Shown here: piece by piece, positions 47,224-55,728 of the stretch
How positions within the stretch are numbered: position 1 is the first letter of the stretch
Layout: every line of letters starts with the position of its first letter
Origin: Georgenia soli
GTDB lineage: Bacteria > Actinomycetota > Actinomycetes > Actinomycetales > Actinomycetaceae
NCBI RefSeq assembly: GCF_002563695.1
Contig: NZ_PDJI01000004.1
Span: 2,418,001-2,482,000, forward strand
Direction of reading: 5' to 3'
DNA: 64,000 nucleotides
Made by a program: the position numbers and the translations under genes
The notes under the pieces: generated by a model
Seen by the model: the letters and a program-made list of their open reading frames with translations, nothing else
Databases searched by the model: none
What the model was told of the DNA's origin: nothing

Positions 47224-48288
47224 TCAGCGCAGCCAGCCGGCCAGCTCGGTGGCCCAGTAGGTCAGCACGAAGTCCGCGCCGGCGCGCTTGATGCCCAGCA
47301 CGGACTCCTCGATCGCACGACGCCGGTCGATCCAGCCGTTGGCGGCGGCGGCCTCGATCATCGCGTACTCGCCGGAGACCTGGTAGGCGGCGACGGGCAC
47401 GGGCGAGACCTCGGCGACGTCGGCGAGGACGTCGAGGTAGCTCATCGCGGGCTTGACCATGACGACGTCGGCACCCTCGGCCAGGTCGAGCGTGGCCTCG
47501 CGCAAGCCCTCGCGCCGGTTCGCGGGGTCCATCTGGTACGTGCGGCGGTCGCCCTGCAGCTGGGACTCGACGGCGTCGCGGAAGGGTCCGTAGAAGGCGG
47601 AGGAGTACTTGGCGGAGTAGGCCAGCACCGAAGTGTCGGTGTACCCGTCGCGGTCGAGGACCTCGCGCACCGCGGCCACCTGGCCGTCCATCATGCCGCT
47701 GAGCCCGAGCATGTGGGCGCCGGTGGCGGCCTGCGCGAGCGCCATGTCCTGGTAGCGCACCAGGGTGGCGTCGTTGTCGACCCGGCCCGCGCCGTCGAGC
47801 ACGCCGCAGTGGCCGTGGTCGGTGAACTCGTCGAGGCAGAGGTCGGACATGACGACGACGGCGTCCCCCACCTCCTCGACGAGCGCACGCAGGCCGGCGT
47901 TGAGGATGCCGTCCGGCTCCGTGGCGCCCGTGCCGACGGCGTCACGCACGGCCGGCACGCCGAAGAGCATCAGGCCACCGATCCCTGCCTCCGCCGCCTC
48001 GACGGCGGCGCGGCGCAGCGAGTCCATCGTGTGCTGCACGACGCCCGGCATCGAGCCGAGCGCCAGAGGCGCGTCCGCGCCCTCCTTGACGAACATGGGC
48101 AGCACCAGGTCGCGCGGGTGGACCCGGTGCTCGGAGACGAGGCCGCGCAGCGCCGAGGTGGCGCGCAGGCGGCGCGGACGGTCGACGGGGCGCACGGCCG
48201 GGACGCCGGACGCGCGGCCGGCCAGGGCGGTCCCGGCGGAGGCGGGACCGGCGGAGGCGGTCCCGGCGGTGGTGGGAGGAACGGTCAT
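47224..48288 (-). CDS. hemB: porphobilinogen synthase (5-aminolevulinate dehydratase), 354 aa
   Basis: Condenses two 5-aminolevulinate molecules to porphobilinogen. The two active-site Lys residues lie in AYSAKYSSAFYGPFRD and VVMVKPAMSYLDV. The DLCLDEFTDHGHCGVL block is the metal-binding region. The first ~30 residues are Ala/Ser/Gly-rich (GTASAGPASAGTALAG) from a short imperfect DNA repeat and extend the usual N-terminus. The ATG at 48288 overlaps the hemD stop by ATGA. Length and context are consistent with HemB. Confidence 0.96.
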   Translation of the reverse strand: MTVPPTTAGTASAGPASAGTALAGRASGVPAVRPVDRPRRLRATSALRGLVSEHRVHPRDLVLPMFVKEGADAPLALGSMPGVVQHTMDSLRRAAVEAAEAGIGGLMLFGVPAVRDAVGTGATEPDGILNAGLRALVEEVGDAVVVMSDLCLDEFTDHGHCGVLDGAGRVDNDATLVRYQDMALAQAATGAHMLGLSGMMDGQVAAVREVLDRDGYTDTSVLAYSAKYSSAFYGPFRDAVESQLQGDRRTYQMDPANRREGLREATLDLAEGADVVMVKPAMSYLDVLADVAEVSPVPVAAYQVSGEYAMIEAAAANGWIDRRRAIEESVLGIKRAGADFVLTYWATELAGWLR

Positions 48289-49082
48289 CGGTGCTGCTCC
48301 GATCGGTGGGCGAGGGCATGGCCCAGGGCGGCCACGAGCCCGGAGGGGGTCTGTTCGGCGGCGACGGCGTGGACGGTCAGCCCCACGCGGGCGGCCACCT
48401 CCGCGGTGGAGGAGCCGATCGCGACCAGTCGGGGGCCGGGGACGAGCTGGTCCGGCAGCGGGCCGTACAGCTCGACGAGGGCCGTCGCGGTGGAGCCGGA
48501 GGTGAGCAGGACGGCGTCGATCCGGCCGGCGGCCAGGTCCGCCGCCACGGCCGGGTCGGCGGGCCGGGCCGTCACCGTGCGGTAGGCGACGACGTCGTCC
48601 ACGAGCCAGCCGCGCTCGCGCAGCCCGGTGGCGAGGGTGGGGGCGGCGATCTCCGATCGCGGCAGCAGCACGATGCCGCCGCGCGGCGCCGCGGGCCAGG
48701 ACTCGACGAGCGCCGCCGCGGAGGAGACGGTGCCGTCGGGGACGAGGGCGACGTCGACGCCGGCGGCGTTCAGGGCCGCGGCCGTGGCGGGGCCGACGGC
48801 TGCCACCGGGGTGTTCCCGACCAGGGCGGGCAGTGTGGTGCCCAGCGCCGCGGCGCGCGAGAGCAGCACCCGGACGGTGGTGGCGCTGGTGACCGCCAGC
48901 CACGAGTGCGCTCCCTCGCCCAGGGCGTGCAGTGCCCGGTCGAGCTCGTCGGGCGGGTCCACGGGGGCGGAGGTCACCAGCGCGGTGGGCACGGGGGAGT
49001 ACCCGGCCTCGCGCAGGGCGGTGACCACGGTGTCGTCCGAACGGGTGCGCGGGACGAGCACGCGAGGTCCGGACGTGGTCAT
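48285..49082 (-). CDS. hemD: uroporphyrinogen-III synthase, 265 aa
   Basis: Closes and inverts ring D of hydroxymethylbilane to uroporphyrinogen III. HemD sequences are poorly conserved; typical cues are the N-terminal RVLVPRTRSDDTVVTALREAG, WLAVTSATTVRVLLSRA, VGPATAAALNAAGVDV, and LLTSGSTATALVELYG with the Tyr/Thr region, in the expected two-domain arrangement. Position between hemC and hemB supports the call. ATGA overlaps both hemC upstream and hemB downstream, so all three are translationally coupled. Confidence 0.9.
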   Translation of the reverse strand: MTTSGPRVLVPRTRSDDTVVTALREAGYSPVPTALVTSAPVDPPDELDRALHALGEGAHSWLAVTSATTVRVLLSRAAALGTTLPALVGNTPVAAVGPATAAALNAAGVDVALVPDGTVSSAAALVESWPAAPRGGIVLLPRSEIAAPTLATGLRERGWLVDDVVAYRTVTARPADPAVAADLAAGRIDAVLLTSGSTATALVELYGPLPDQLVPGPRLVAIGSSTAEVAARVGLTVHAVAAEQTPSGLVAALGHALAHRSEQHR

Positions 49083-50146
49083 GCCACCGGTCCGGCGGGC
49101 CGGTCCTCGCCCGCGGCGTCGACGGCGGGAGCCACCTCGTGCGTGCGGAGCCCGGCCACCTCGGCCGCGCCGTCCTCGAGCAGCTGCTCGGCCGCAGAGA
49201 CCCCCAGGTCGACGGCGAGGCTGAGGAAGACGTCCTGCTTGATGGCGATGCCGTTCGCCTCCATGCTCACCGGCAGCCCGTCCATCTCCTCGACGGCCGT
49301 GCCGACCAGGCTGCGGGTGCCGGCGGGGTCGAACACCCCGGCGCGCAGCTCGAGGCGCGCGGGGGCGTCGCCGTCAGCGGGGAGCAGCTCGGCGTGGGCG
49401 GCCACGGGGGCGGTGCAACCCGCCTCGAGGGTGCGCAGGACGGCGCGCTCGGCCAGCACGGTGAGGCGGGTCCCCACGCTGTCGATCTTGCGCATCCAGG
49501 TTCCCAGCTCGGTGCCGTGGAGGTCCTCGGTGCGGCACTCCACCGCGAGGGCGCCCTGCCCGGGCGCGGGCAGCATGACGTCGGTCTCCAGCGTCTCGGT
49601 CACGTGCTCGAGCAGCCCGAGCCGGGTGAGCCCGGCGGCGGCGAGCACGACGGCGTCCAGGTCGTCACCGACGCGGCCGAGGCGCGTGCCGACGTTGCCG
49701 CGGATGTCGACGACCTCGACGTCGGGGCGGGCCAGCCGCAGCTGCGCGGCCCGCCGCGGGGACCCCGTGCCGATCCGGGCGCCGGCGGGCAGGGTCGCCA
49801 GCGTCCAGCCGTCCCGCGCGCACAGCACGTCGCGGTGGTCGGCCCGCTCCGGGAAGGCGCCGAGGCTCAGCCCGGCCGTCGGTGCGGTGGGGAGGTCCTT
49901 GAGCGAGTGCACGGCGACGTCGCACTCGCCGGCGAGGAGCGCCTCGCGCAGGGCTGCGGCGAAGACGCCGGTGCCGCCGATCGCGGACAGCGAGGCGGCC
50001 GAGCGGTCGCCCTCGGTGCGGACACGGACGAGCTCGACCTCCCGGCCAGAGGCGGCGCCGAGGGCATCGGCGACAGTCCTGGTCTGGGTGAGGGCGAGGT
50101 CGCTGCCCCGGGTTCCGATGCGCAGAGGCGCGGTCGTCAGACTCAC
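49079..50146 (-). CDS. hemC: hydroxymethylbilane synthase (porphobilinogen deaminase), 355 aa
   Basis: Polymerises four porphobilinogens to hydroxymethylbilane. The cofactor-attached Cys lies in LEAGCTAPVAAHAEL near residue 243. The N-terminal IGTRGSDLALTQTRTVAD, LKDLPT, and GTGSPRRAAQLRLARPD carry the substrate-binding Arg residues. At 355 residues it is ~40 longer than average, with the extra sequence at the C-terminus after RTHEVAPAVDAA. The start is GTG at 50146. The upstream gap to hemY (158 bp) is AT-rich and holds three TGAC-N5-GTCA dyads, the only likely promoter region for hemCDBL. Confidence 0.96.
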   Translation of the reverse strand: MSLTTAPLRIGTRGSDLALTQTRTVADALGAASGREVELVRVRTEGDRSAASLSAIGGTGVFAAALREALLAGECDVAVHSLKDLPTAPTAGLSLGAFPERADHRDVLCARDGWTLATLPAGARIGTGSPRRAAQLRLARPDVEVVDIRGNVGTRLGRVGDDLDAVVLAAAGLTRLGLLEHVTETLETDVMLPAPGQGALAVECRTEDLHGTELGTWMRKIDSVGTRLTVLAERAVLRTLEAGCTAPVAAHAELLPADGDAPARLELRAGVFDPAGTRSLVGTAVEEMDGLPVSMEANGIAIKQDVFLSLAVDLGVSAAEQLLEDGAAEVAGLRTHEVAPAVDAAGEDRPAGPVA

Positions 50147-50193
50147 GCCGTCCAGTGTCGCAACGCTGCCCGGAAATGTCGAAGCCGCTTTCC

Positions 50194-50254
50194 TGACAAT
50201 GCGTCACCTCGATTGTTATGACGATCTGTCAGCACATTTCCTGACGCCCCGTCA
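50194..50254 (-). promoter_or_regulatory. three consecutive TGAC-N5-GTCA dyads upstream of hemC
   Basis: TGACAATGCGTCA (50194-50206), TGACGATCTGTCA (50219-50231) and TGACGCCCCGTCA (50242-50254) each have identical TGAC/GTCA half-sites with a 5-base spacer. Their centres are 25 and 23 bp apart. The outer two sites sit in a longer direct repeat beginning TTTCCTGAC and ending GTCACC. All three lie 48-108 bp upstream of the hemC GTG start in an AT-rich stretch. They look like operators for one dimeric regulator, possibly heme- or iron-responsive (inference). Confidence 0.65.
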
Positions 50255-50304
50255 CCATGAATTTTCGGACGACCAGAGAAATGTTATCAGAAACGTGGCG
50301 GAAA

Positions 50305-51723
50305 TCACTCCTGCGGGAATTGTGGGGCCAGCGCCGAGGCGGCCGCCCGGGCGTGCGGCACCACCGAGGCGAGCCCGGTGCCCGCGACCCAGGACCCCGT
50401 GACCGCCAGGCCGGGGAGCGCGGCCGCGCGTGCCTGCAGCTCGGCGACGGCCTCCCGGTGGGCGGGGGTGGTCGGGGCCAGCGCTCCCTCGCGGGCGACG
50501 ACGACGGCGTCGCGGACCTCCGCGATCGCCTCGCCGAGGAGCAGCTCGGCGTCCGAGCAGGCCCGGTCGACGTCCACGCCCGCGGGGGGCTCCCCGGGAC
50601 GCCCGTACGACAGCCGCAGGACGTGCTCCCCGGCGGCGGTCGCCGCGGCCAGCCAGGGCCACTTCGCGGAGGCGTGGGTGAGGGCCTTGGCGCGGACGGG
50701 GCCCGGCCCCGGCGCGACGAGCAGGCCGGAGCCGCGCGGCGCCCGGTCGAGCGCCGGCGCGCGCACGGCCAGGGTGACATGCGTCAGGGCGGTGCCGGCG
50801 GGCAGGTCCGGCAGGGGGCCGGGGAGCAGCTGCGCCAGCAGGTCCAGCGCGGCGCGCCCCGGTGTGGCGAGGACCACCCGCCGGGCGCGGAGCCGGGCGG
50901 GGGCGCCCTCGTCCAGGACGTCGACCTCCCAGACGCCGCCGGCCCGGCGCAGACCGGTCACGGTCGTGCGGGTGCGCACCTCGCCGCCGGCGGCGGCCAC
51001 CGCGCCGGCCAGGGCGCGCGGGAGGCGGAACAGCCCGCCCGTCGTCGTGGCCACGGCCGACCCGGACGGTGCCGCGGACCGGAGCGCCCGGACGGCGGCC
51101 GCCAGGGAGCCGTGCTCAGCGAGGGCTGCCCGCAGGCCCGGGACGACGGCGTCGGCCGCCAGGTCGGCGGGGTCCGCGGCGTGGATGCCGCCCGCGACGG
51201 GGCGCACGAGCCGGTCGAGCACCGCCTCGCCCATCCGGGCACGCACGAGGCCGGCGAGGTCCTGGGCGTCGGCGCCGACGGCAGGGTCGAGCTCGGCGTC
51301 CTGGGCGGCGCGGGCGGTGCCCTCCGGTCCCAGCGCGGGCGCGACGTCGGGCGCGGACGGGTCGGCCGGGATCCCGAGGATGCTCTCGGCCGGGATGGGG
51401 AAGGCGCGACCGGCCGAGTACACCCACGACCCGCCCGTGGGCACCTCGACCGGCAGGCCCAGCTCGTCGGCGAGCGCGCGCACCTCGGGGCGGCGCAGCG
51501 CGAAGGCCTCGGCACCGAGGTCCACCTCGAGGCCGCCGACGACGCCGCCCGTCACCAGCCCGCCCACCGCCTCGCCCGCCTCCAGGACCAGGGGGCGCAG
51601 GCCCTGCAGCGCGAGCGTGCGCGCCGCGACCAGGCCGGCCACCCCCGCCCCCGCGACGACGGCGTCGAGCGTGCCGTCGTCGTCGGCGGAGGGCGGGGGG
51701 GCCGGCGGGCGCGAGGCGGTCAC
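50305..51723 (-). CDS. hemY: coproporphyrinogen III oxidase of the HemY/CgoX type, 472 aa
   Basis: FAD enzyme. The N-terminal dinucleotide-binding motif VVAGAGVAGLVAARTLALQG is followed by the GGLVTGG segment, and the C-terminal GLAVTGSWVAGTGLASVVPHA is the FAD-binding end of the family. In actinobacteria with HemQ, this enzyme works as coproporphyrinogen III oxidase (CgoX) rather than protoporphyrinogen oxidase; the hemQ gene is nearby. GTG start at 51723 overlaps the hemE stop by GTGA. The 158-bp AT-rich region after its stop precedes hemC. Confidence 0.93.
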   Translation of the reverse strand: MTASRPPAPPPSADDDGTLDAVVAGAGVAGLVAARTLALQGLRPLVLEAGEAVGGLVTGGVVGGLEVDLGAEAFALRRPEVRALADELGLPVEVPTGGSWVYSAGRAFPIPAESILGIPADPSAPDVAPALGPEGTARAAQDAELDPAVGADAQDLAGLVRARMGEAVLDRLVRPVAGGIHAADPADLAADAVVPGLRAALAEHGSLAAAVRALRSAAPSGSAVATTTGGLFRLPRALAGAVAAAGGEVRTRTTVTGLRRAGGVWEVDVLDEGAPARLRARRVVLATPGRAALDLLAQLLPGPLPDLPAGTALTHVTLAVRAPALDRAPRGSGLLVAPGPGPVRAKALTHASAKWPWLAAATAAGEHVLRLSYGRPGEPPAGVDVDRACSDAELLLGEAIAEVRDAVVVAREGALAPTTPAHREAVAELQARAAALPGLAVTGSWVAGTGLASVVPHARAAASALAPQFPQE

Positions 51724-52787
51724 AGGGAGTGCACGAGCTCGACGACGCGCGTGAGGACGGCCGGGTCCGTCGTCGGGGGGACGCCGTGACCGAGGTTGAC
51801 CACGTGGCCGGGTGCCGACCGGCCGCGCTCGACGACGTCGCGCACGTGCGCCTCGAGCACCGGCCACGGCGCGGTCAGCAGCGCCGGGTCGATGTTGCCC
51901 TGCAGCGGGGTGCGCCCGCCCAGGCGGCGGTTCGCCTCGTCCAGCGGGATGCGGTAGTCCACGCCGACGACGTCGGCGCCGGCGTCGCGCATCGCGACCA
52001 GGAGCTCTCCCGTCCCCGTGCCGAAGTGCACGCGGGGGACGTCGAGGTCCTCGATGCGGGCGAGCGCGCGGGCGCTGTACGGGGCGGCGTGCGCCTGGTA
52101 GTCGGCCAGGGAGAGCGAGCCCGCCCAGGAGTCGAAGAGCTGCGCGGCGCGGGCGCCGGCGAGCACCTGGGCCCGCAGGAACTCGCCCGTGACGTCCGCC
52201 GTCCAGTTCATCAGGCGTCGCCACGTCTCCGGGTCCGAGTGCATGAGGCCCCGCGCCGCCAGGTGGTCCCGCGAGGGACGGCCCTCGACGAGGTAGGCGG
52301 CCAGGGTGAACGGGGCGCCGGCGAAGCCGATCAGCGGCGTCGCGTCGCCCAGCTCGTCGAGGACGATCCGGATCGCCTCGGCGACGGGGGACGTGTCACC
52401 CGGGCGGTGGGCCACGAGGCGGTCCACGTCGCTGCGGGTGCGCACCGGCTCGGCCACCACGGGCCCGACACCGGGGACGATCTCCACGTCCACCCCGGCC
52501 AGGCGCAGCGGCACCACGATGTCCGAGAAGAGGATCGCCGCGTCCACGCCGTGGCGGCGCACCGGCTGCAGCGTGATCTCCGCCGCCAGCTCGGGGCGCA
52601 GGCACGAGTCGAGCATCCCGACCCCCTCGCGCAGCTTCCGGTACTCCGGCAGCGAGCGGCCGGCCTGTCGCATGAACCACACCGGGAGGGTGTCCGGGCG
52701 GTGTCCTCCAAATGCCTGGAGCAGCGCGGGTGCGGGAATTTCCACCGATACCTCTGAGGTCGTCGTCGAATTTGTCACGCTGGCCAT
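51720..52787 (-). CDS. hemE: uroporphyrinogen decarboxylase, 355 aa
   Basis: Removes four acetate carboxyl groups from uroporphyrinogen III to give coproporphyrinogen III. The signature PVWFMRQAGRSLPEYRKLRE lies near the N-terminus and GFAGAPFTLAAYLVEG near the middle; AILFSDIVVPL holds the catalytic Asp; the C-terminal HVVNLGHGVPPTTDP is conserved. Length is normal. The ATG at 52787 is preceded by GGAAGG. First gene of the minus-strand heme operon, divergent from hemA with only 30 bp between the starts, and coupled to hemY by GTGA. Confidence 0.96.
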   Translation of the reverse strand: MASVTNSTTTSEVSVEIPAPALLQAFGGHRPDTLPVWFMRQAGRSLPEYRKLREGVGMLDSCLRPELAAEITLQPVRRHGVDAAILFSDIVVPLRLAGVDVEIVPGVGPVVAEPVRTRSDVDRLVAHRPGDTSPVAEAIRIVLDELGDATPLIGFAGAPFTLAAYLVEGRPSRDHLAARGLMHSDPETWRRLMNWTADVTGEFLRAQVLAGARAAQLFDSWAGSLSLADYQAHAAPYSARALARIEDLDVPRVHFGTGTGELLVAMRDAGADVVGVDYRIPLDEANRRLGGRTPLQGNIDPALLTAPWPVLEAHVRDVVERGRSAPGHVVNLGHGVPPTTDPAVLTRVVELVHSL

Positions 52788-52811
52788 TGTGCCTTCCCGG
52801 CCGGGGAATGG
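52784..52811. promoter_or_regulatory. palindromic 30-bp divergent region between hemE and hemA
   Basis: The entire space between the two start codons is ~30 bp and contains TTCCCGGCCGGGGAA (52794-52808), a near-perfect dyad, with CCATT (52784-52788) and AATGG (52807-52811) further out. The ribosome site of hemE lies inside it. With so little room, at least one promoter must overlap coding sequence or produce a leaderless message, so a regulator bound here could control both operons. Confidence 0.45.
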
Positions 52812-52817
52812 TTCACT

Positions 52818-54446
52818 ATGGGTCCTGTGGTGCTTCTGATGCTCTCTGCCAACCACCACGACCTGGACCTCGCCGACATCGACCGCCTCAGCTCGGGCGC
52901 GCACGACCTCGGCCGTCAGGTCGTGGCGGAGGACCCTGCCGTCAACGGGGCCGTCGTGCTGGCCACCTGCAACCGCTTCGAGGTCTACGTCGACGCCGAC
53001 GACTCTGCGGGGGAGGCCGCCGCCACGGCCGCCGCCTACCGCGCCGTCGCCCGCAGCGCCGGCGCCGACGTCGACGAGGTCGCCCGCCTCATGAGGCCGG
53101 CCAGCGGGGAGCAGGCCGTCTCCCACCTCTTCGAGGTGGCCGCCGGGCTGGACTCGATGGTGGTGGGTGAGCGTGAGATCACCGGGCAGGTCCGCCGGGC
53201 GCTCGCGGCGGCCCGCGCCGAGGGCACCACCTCCCCGCTGCTCGAGCAGACGCTCCAGCACGCCACCCGCACCTCGCGGCAGGTGGCCGTCGCCACCGAC
53301 CTGGCCCGGGCCGGCCGCTCCGTCGTGTCCGTCGCCCTGGACCTCGCGGCCGCCCGCCTCGCCGCGACGGCGTGCGAACGAGGCGTCGCCGAGTGGCCCG
53401 CCGACCCGCACGAGAGCCCCGTCCCCCACGGCAGCTGGTCCGGGCACCGGACGCTGCTGGTGGGCACCGGCTCCTACGCCGGCGCGTCCCTGGCCGCCCT
53501 GCGCGAGCGCGGCGCCGACGACGTCGTCGTCTGGTCGGCCTCCGGCCGGGCGGAGGCCTTCGCCGCCTCCCACGACATCGCCGTCGCGGCCAGCGACCTG
53601 GCCGAGGCCCTGCGCGGCGCGGACCTGGTCGTCACCTGCCGCGGCACCGGGACCCCCGTGCTCGACGTCGCCACGGTCGCCGCAGCGGCGGACGGGCGTC
53701 CCGAGGGGGCCGGGCCGCTCGTCCTCGTCGACCTCGCGCTGCGCCGGGACGTCGAGCCCGCGGTCGCCGACCTGCCCGGGGTGCTGCTCGTCGACCTCGC
53801 CACGGTGCGTGAGCACGCGCCGGCCACCACGGCCGCCGAGGTGCTGCGCGCCCGGGAGATCGTGGCCGACGGGGTGCGGACGCTCGCGGAGTTGACGGCG
53901 GAGCGGCGGATGGACGCCGCCGTCGTCGCCCTCCGGACGAAGGTGGCCGACGCCGTCGCCGCCGAGCTCGACCGCCTGCCCGCGGACGGCGCCATCTCGG
54001 CCGAGCGTGCCGCCCAGGCGCTGCGCCGCCTGGCCGCCCGCCTCGTGCACGAGCCCACGGTGCTCGCCCGCTCCGCGGGGCGGGAGGGACGTACCGAGGA
54101 GCACCTGCGCGCCCTCGAGATCGCGCTCGGTGTCCGGGTGCCGAGCCCCGACGAGGCGAGCGACGCCCCCTCGGTGCCCACGGTGCCGGTGGCCGCCCCG
54201 CTCGTCGTCCCCGAGGACGCCGCGGCTCGCGCCGCGACCCCCGCCTCGCCCGCGGCGCCGGCCCCCGCCTCGCCCGCGGCGCCGGCCCCCGCCTCGACCC
54301 AGGCGCCCGCCCCGACCCCAGCCTCGACCCCGGCACCAGCCTCGACCCCCGCCTCGTCAGAGGCGCAGGTTCCTGCCCCGACCCCCGCCTCCGTGGAGGC
54401 GCCGCCCCCGGCCCCCGTGCCGCCCGAGACAGAACGAGCCCGATGA
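52818..54446 (+). CDS. hemA: glutamyl-tRNA reductase with long Pro/Ala-rich C-terminal tail, 542 aa
   Basis: First committed heme step: NADPH-dependent reduction of glutamyl-tRNA to glutamate-1-semialdehyde. The catalytic Cys is in [10 protein letters not shown] near residue 51; the [25 protein letters not shown] block and the NADPH-binding [17 protein letters not shown] follow, then the dimerisation helix. After residue ~455 comes a tail of ~85 residues rich in Pro, Ala, Ser and Thr ([12 protein letters not shown]), absent from most HemA proteins and built partly from an exact 24-bp tandem duplication (54243-54290). The start may be ATG 52818 or GTG 52827/52830. It overlaps hemH by ATGA. Confidence 0.93.
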   Translation: MGPVVLLMLSANHHDLDLADIDRLSSGAHDLGRQVVAEDPAVNGAVVLATCNRFEVYVDADDSAGEAAATAAAYRAVARSAGADVDEVARLMRPASGEQAVSHLFEVAAGLDSMVVGEREITGQVRRALAAARAEGTTSPLLEQTLQHATRTSRQVAVATDLARAGRSVVSVALDLAAARLAATACERGVAEWPADPHESPVPHGSWSGHRTLLVGTGSYAGASLAALRERGADDVVVWSASGRAEAFAASHDIAVAASDLAEALRGADLVVTCRGTGTPVLDVATVAAAADGRPEGAGPLVLVDLALRRDVEPAVADLPGVLLVDLATVREHAPATTAAEVLRAREIVADGVRTLAELTAERRMDAAVVALRTKVADAVAAELDRLPADGAISAERAAQALRRLAARLVHEPTVLARSAGREGRTEEHLRALEIALGVRVPSPDEASDAPSVPTVPVAAPLVVPEDAAARAATPASPAAPAPASPAAPAPASTQAPAPTPASTPAPASTPASSEAQVPAPTPASVEAPPPAPVPPETERAR

Positions 54447-55570
54447 CCACCAGCCTCACCCCGTACGACGCCGTCCTCCTGCTGTCCTTCGGCGGGCCCG
54501 AGAAGCCCGAGGACGTCGTGCCCTTCCTGCGCAACGTCACCGCCGGGCGCGGGATCCCCGACTCCCGCCTGGAGGAGGTCGGCGAGCACTACTACGCCTT
54601 CGGCGGCAGGAGCCCGATCAACGACCAGAACAAGGCCCTGCTCGCCGAGCTGCGCACCGAGCTCGCCGCCCGCGGGGTCGACGTCCCGGTGGTGTGGGGC
54701 AACCGCAACTGGGACCCCTACCTCACCGACGTCCTGCGCGACCTCCACGAGTCGGGCGCCCGCCGGGTGCTCACCCTGGTGACGAGCGCGTTCGCCTCGT
54801 ACTCCGGGTGCCGGCAGTACCGCGAGAACCTGGCGGCGTCCATCCTCACGCTGGCCGAGGAGGGCCGCGAACTCGCGATCGACAAGGTCCGCGCCTACTT
54901 CAACGACCCCGGGTTCGTCGCGGCCAACGTCGACGCGGTCGTGGAGGCCTACGAGCGCCTCGGGGCCGCGCCGTCGCCGCAGGCGCCGCTCGTGTTCGTC
55001 ACCCACTCCATCCCGACGACGATGGAGGTGGCCTCCGGCACGGAGTCGCGGGCCAGCTACTCGGCCCAGCACCTCGACGTCGCCGCCGCCGTGGTCGAGC
55101 GGGCGGCGGAGCGCCTCGGCCACAAGATCCCGTGGGAGCTCGCCTACTGCTCCCGCTCCGGCACGCCCTTCACCCCGTGGACCGAGCCGGACGTCAACCG
55201 GACCCTGGCGGCGCTGAAGGCCGACGGCGCCGAGCACGTCGTCCTCGCGCCGATCGGGTTCGTCTCCGACCACATGGAGGTCATCTACGACCTCGACACC
55301 GAGGCGCGCGAGACGGCCGACGAGCTCGGCCTGCGCATGGAGCGGGCGGCCACCGCGGGCACCGCGCCGGAGTTCGTCGCCGGTCTCGTCGACCTGCTGG
55401 TCGAGCGCGCGGCGTCCGAGCGCGGCGAGAACCCGGAGAAGGTCACCGTCGGCGCCCTCGGTCCCTGGCGCGACGTGTGCGCCCCCGGGTGCTGCCGTCT
55501 GCGCGCCGGCGTCGAGTCCACCGTCCCCGCCGCCTGCGGCGACCCCGCCGAGATGTCACTCACTCGCTGA
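54443..55570 (+). CDS. hemH: ferrochelatase, coproporphyrin-type (CpfC), 375 aa
   Basis: Inserts Fe2+ into coproporphyrin III. N-terminal [21 protein letters not shown] and the catalytic His in [16 protein letters not shown] are diagnostic; [15 protein letters not shown] is the conserved middle-late loop. Cys residues in SYSGCRQY and the C-terminal [13 protein letters not shown] match the [2Fe-2S] cluster ligand pattern seen in actinobacterial ferrochelatases (C, CxxxxCC). The ATG at 54443 overlaps the hemA stop by ATGA. A tandem 19-bp repeat array follows the stop, then hemQ. Confidence 0.94.
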   Translation: MTTSLTPYDAVLLLSFGGPEKPEDVVPFLRNVTAGRGIPDSRLEEVGEHYYAFGGRSPINDQNKALLAELRTELAARGVDVPVVWGNRNWDPYLTDVLRDLHESGARRVLTLVTSAFASYSGCRQYRENLAASILTLAEEGRELAIDKVRAYFNDPGFVAANVDAVVEAYERLGAAPSPQAPLVFVTHSIPTTMEVASGTESRASYSAQHLDVAAAVVERAAERLGHKIPWELAYCSRSGTPFTPWTEPDVNRTLAALKADGAEHVVLAPIGFVSDHMEVIYDLDTEARETADELGLRMERAATAGTAPEFVAGLVDLLVERAASERGENPEKVTVGALGPWRDVCAPGCCRLRAGVESTVPAACGDPAEMSLTR

Positions 55571-55573
55571 GCC

Positions 55574-55647
55574 GTCAAGTTCTCGCCGAGAGGTCAAGTT
55601 CTCGGCGAGAGGTCAAGTTCTCGGTGAGACGTCAGCTCCTCCGGGAC
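55574..55647 (-). repeat. 19-bp tandem repeat array, locus 2 (three full units plus degenerate units)
   Basis: Units at 55574-55592, 55593-55611 and 55612-55630 read GTCAAGTTCTCGSYGAGAS with single-base changes; a shortened fourth unit follows at 55631-55647. In reverse complement the unit is CTCTCGGCGAGAACTTGAC, related to the arrays at 20317 and 61096. It starts 4 bp after the hemH stop and ends ~80 bp before the hemQ start. Confidence 0.85.
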
Positions 55648-55728
55648 GTCACCCACCGTCGGCGGGCCGCCGACATCTCACCGCGAGACCCAAGCTCCGC
55701 GCCCCGCGGAACAGATGAAGGAGTGTCC

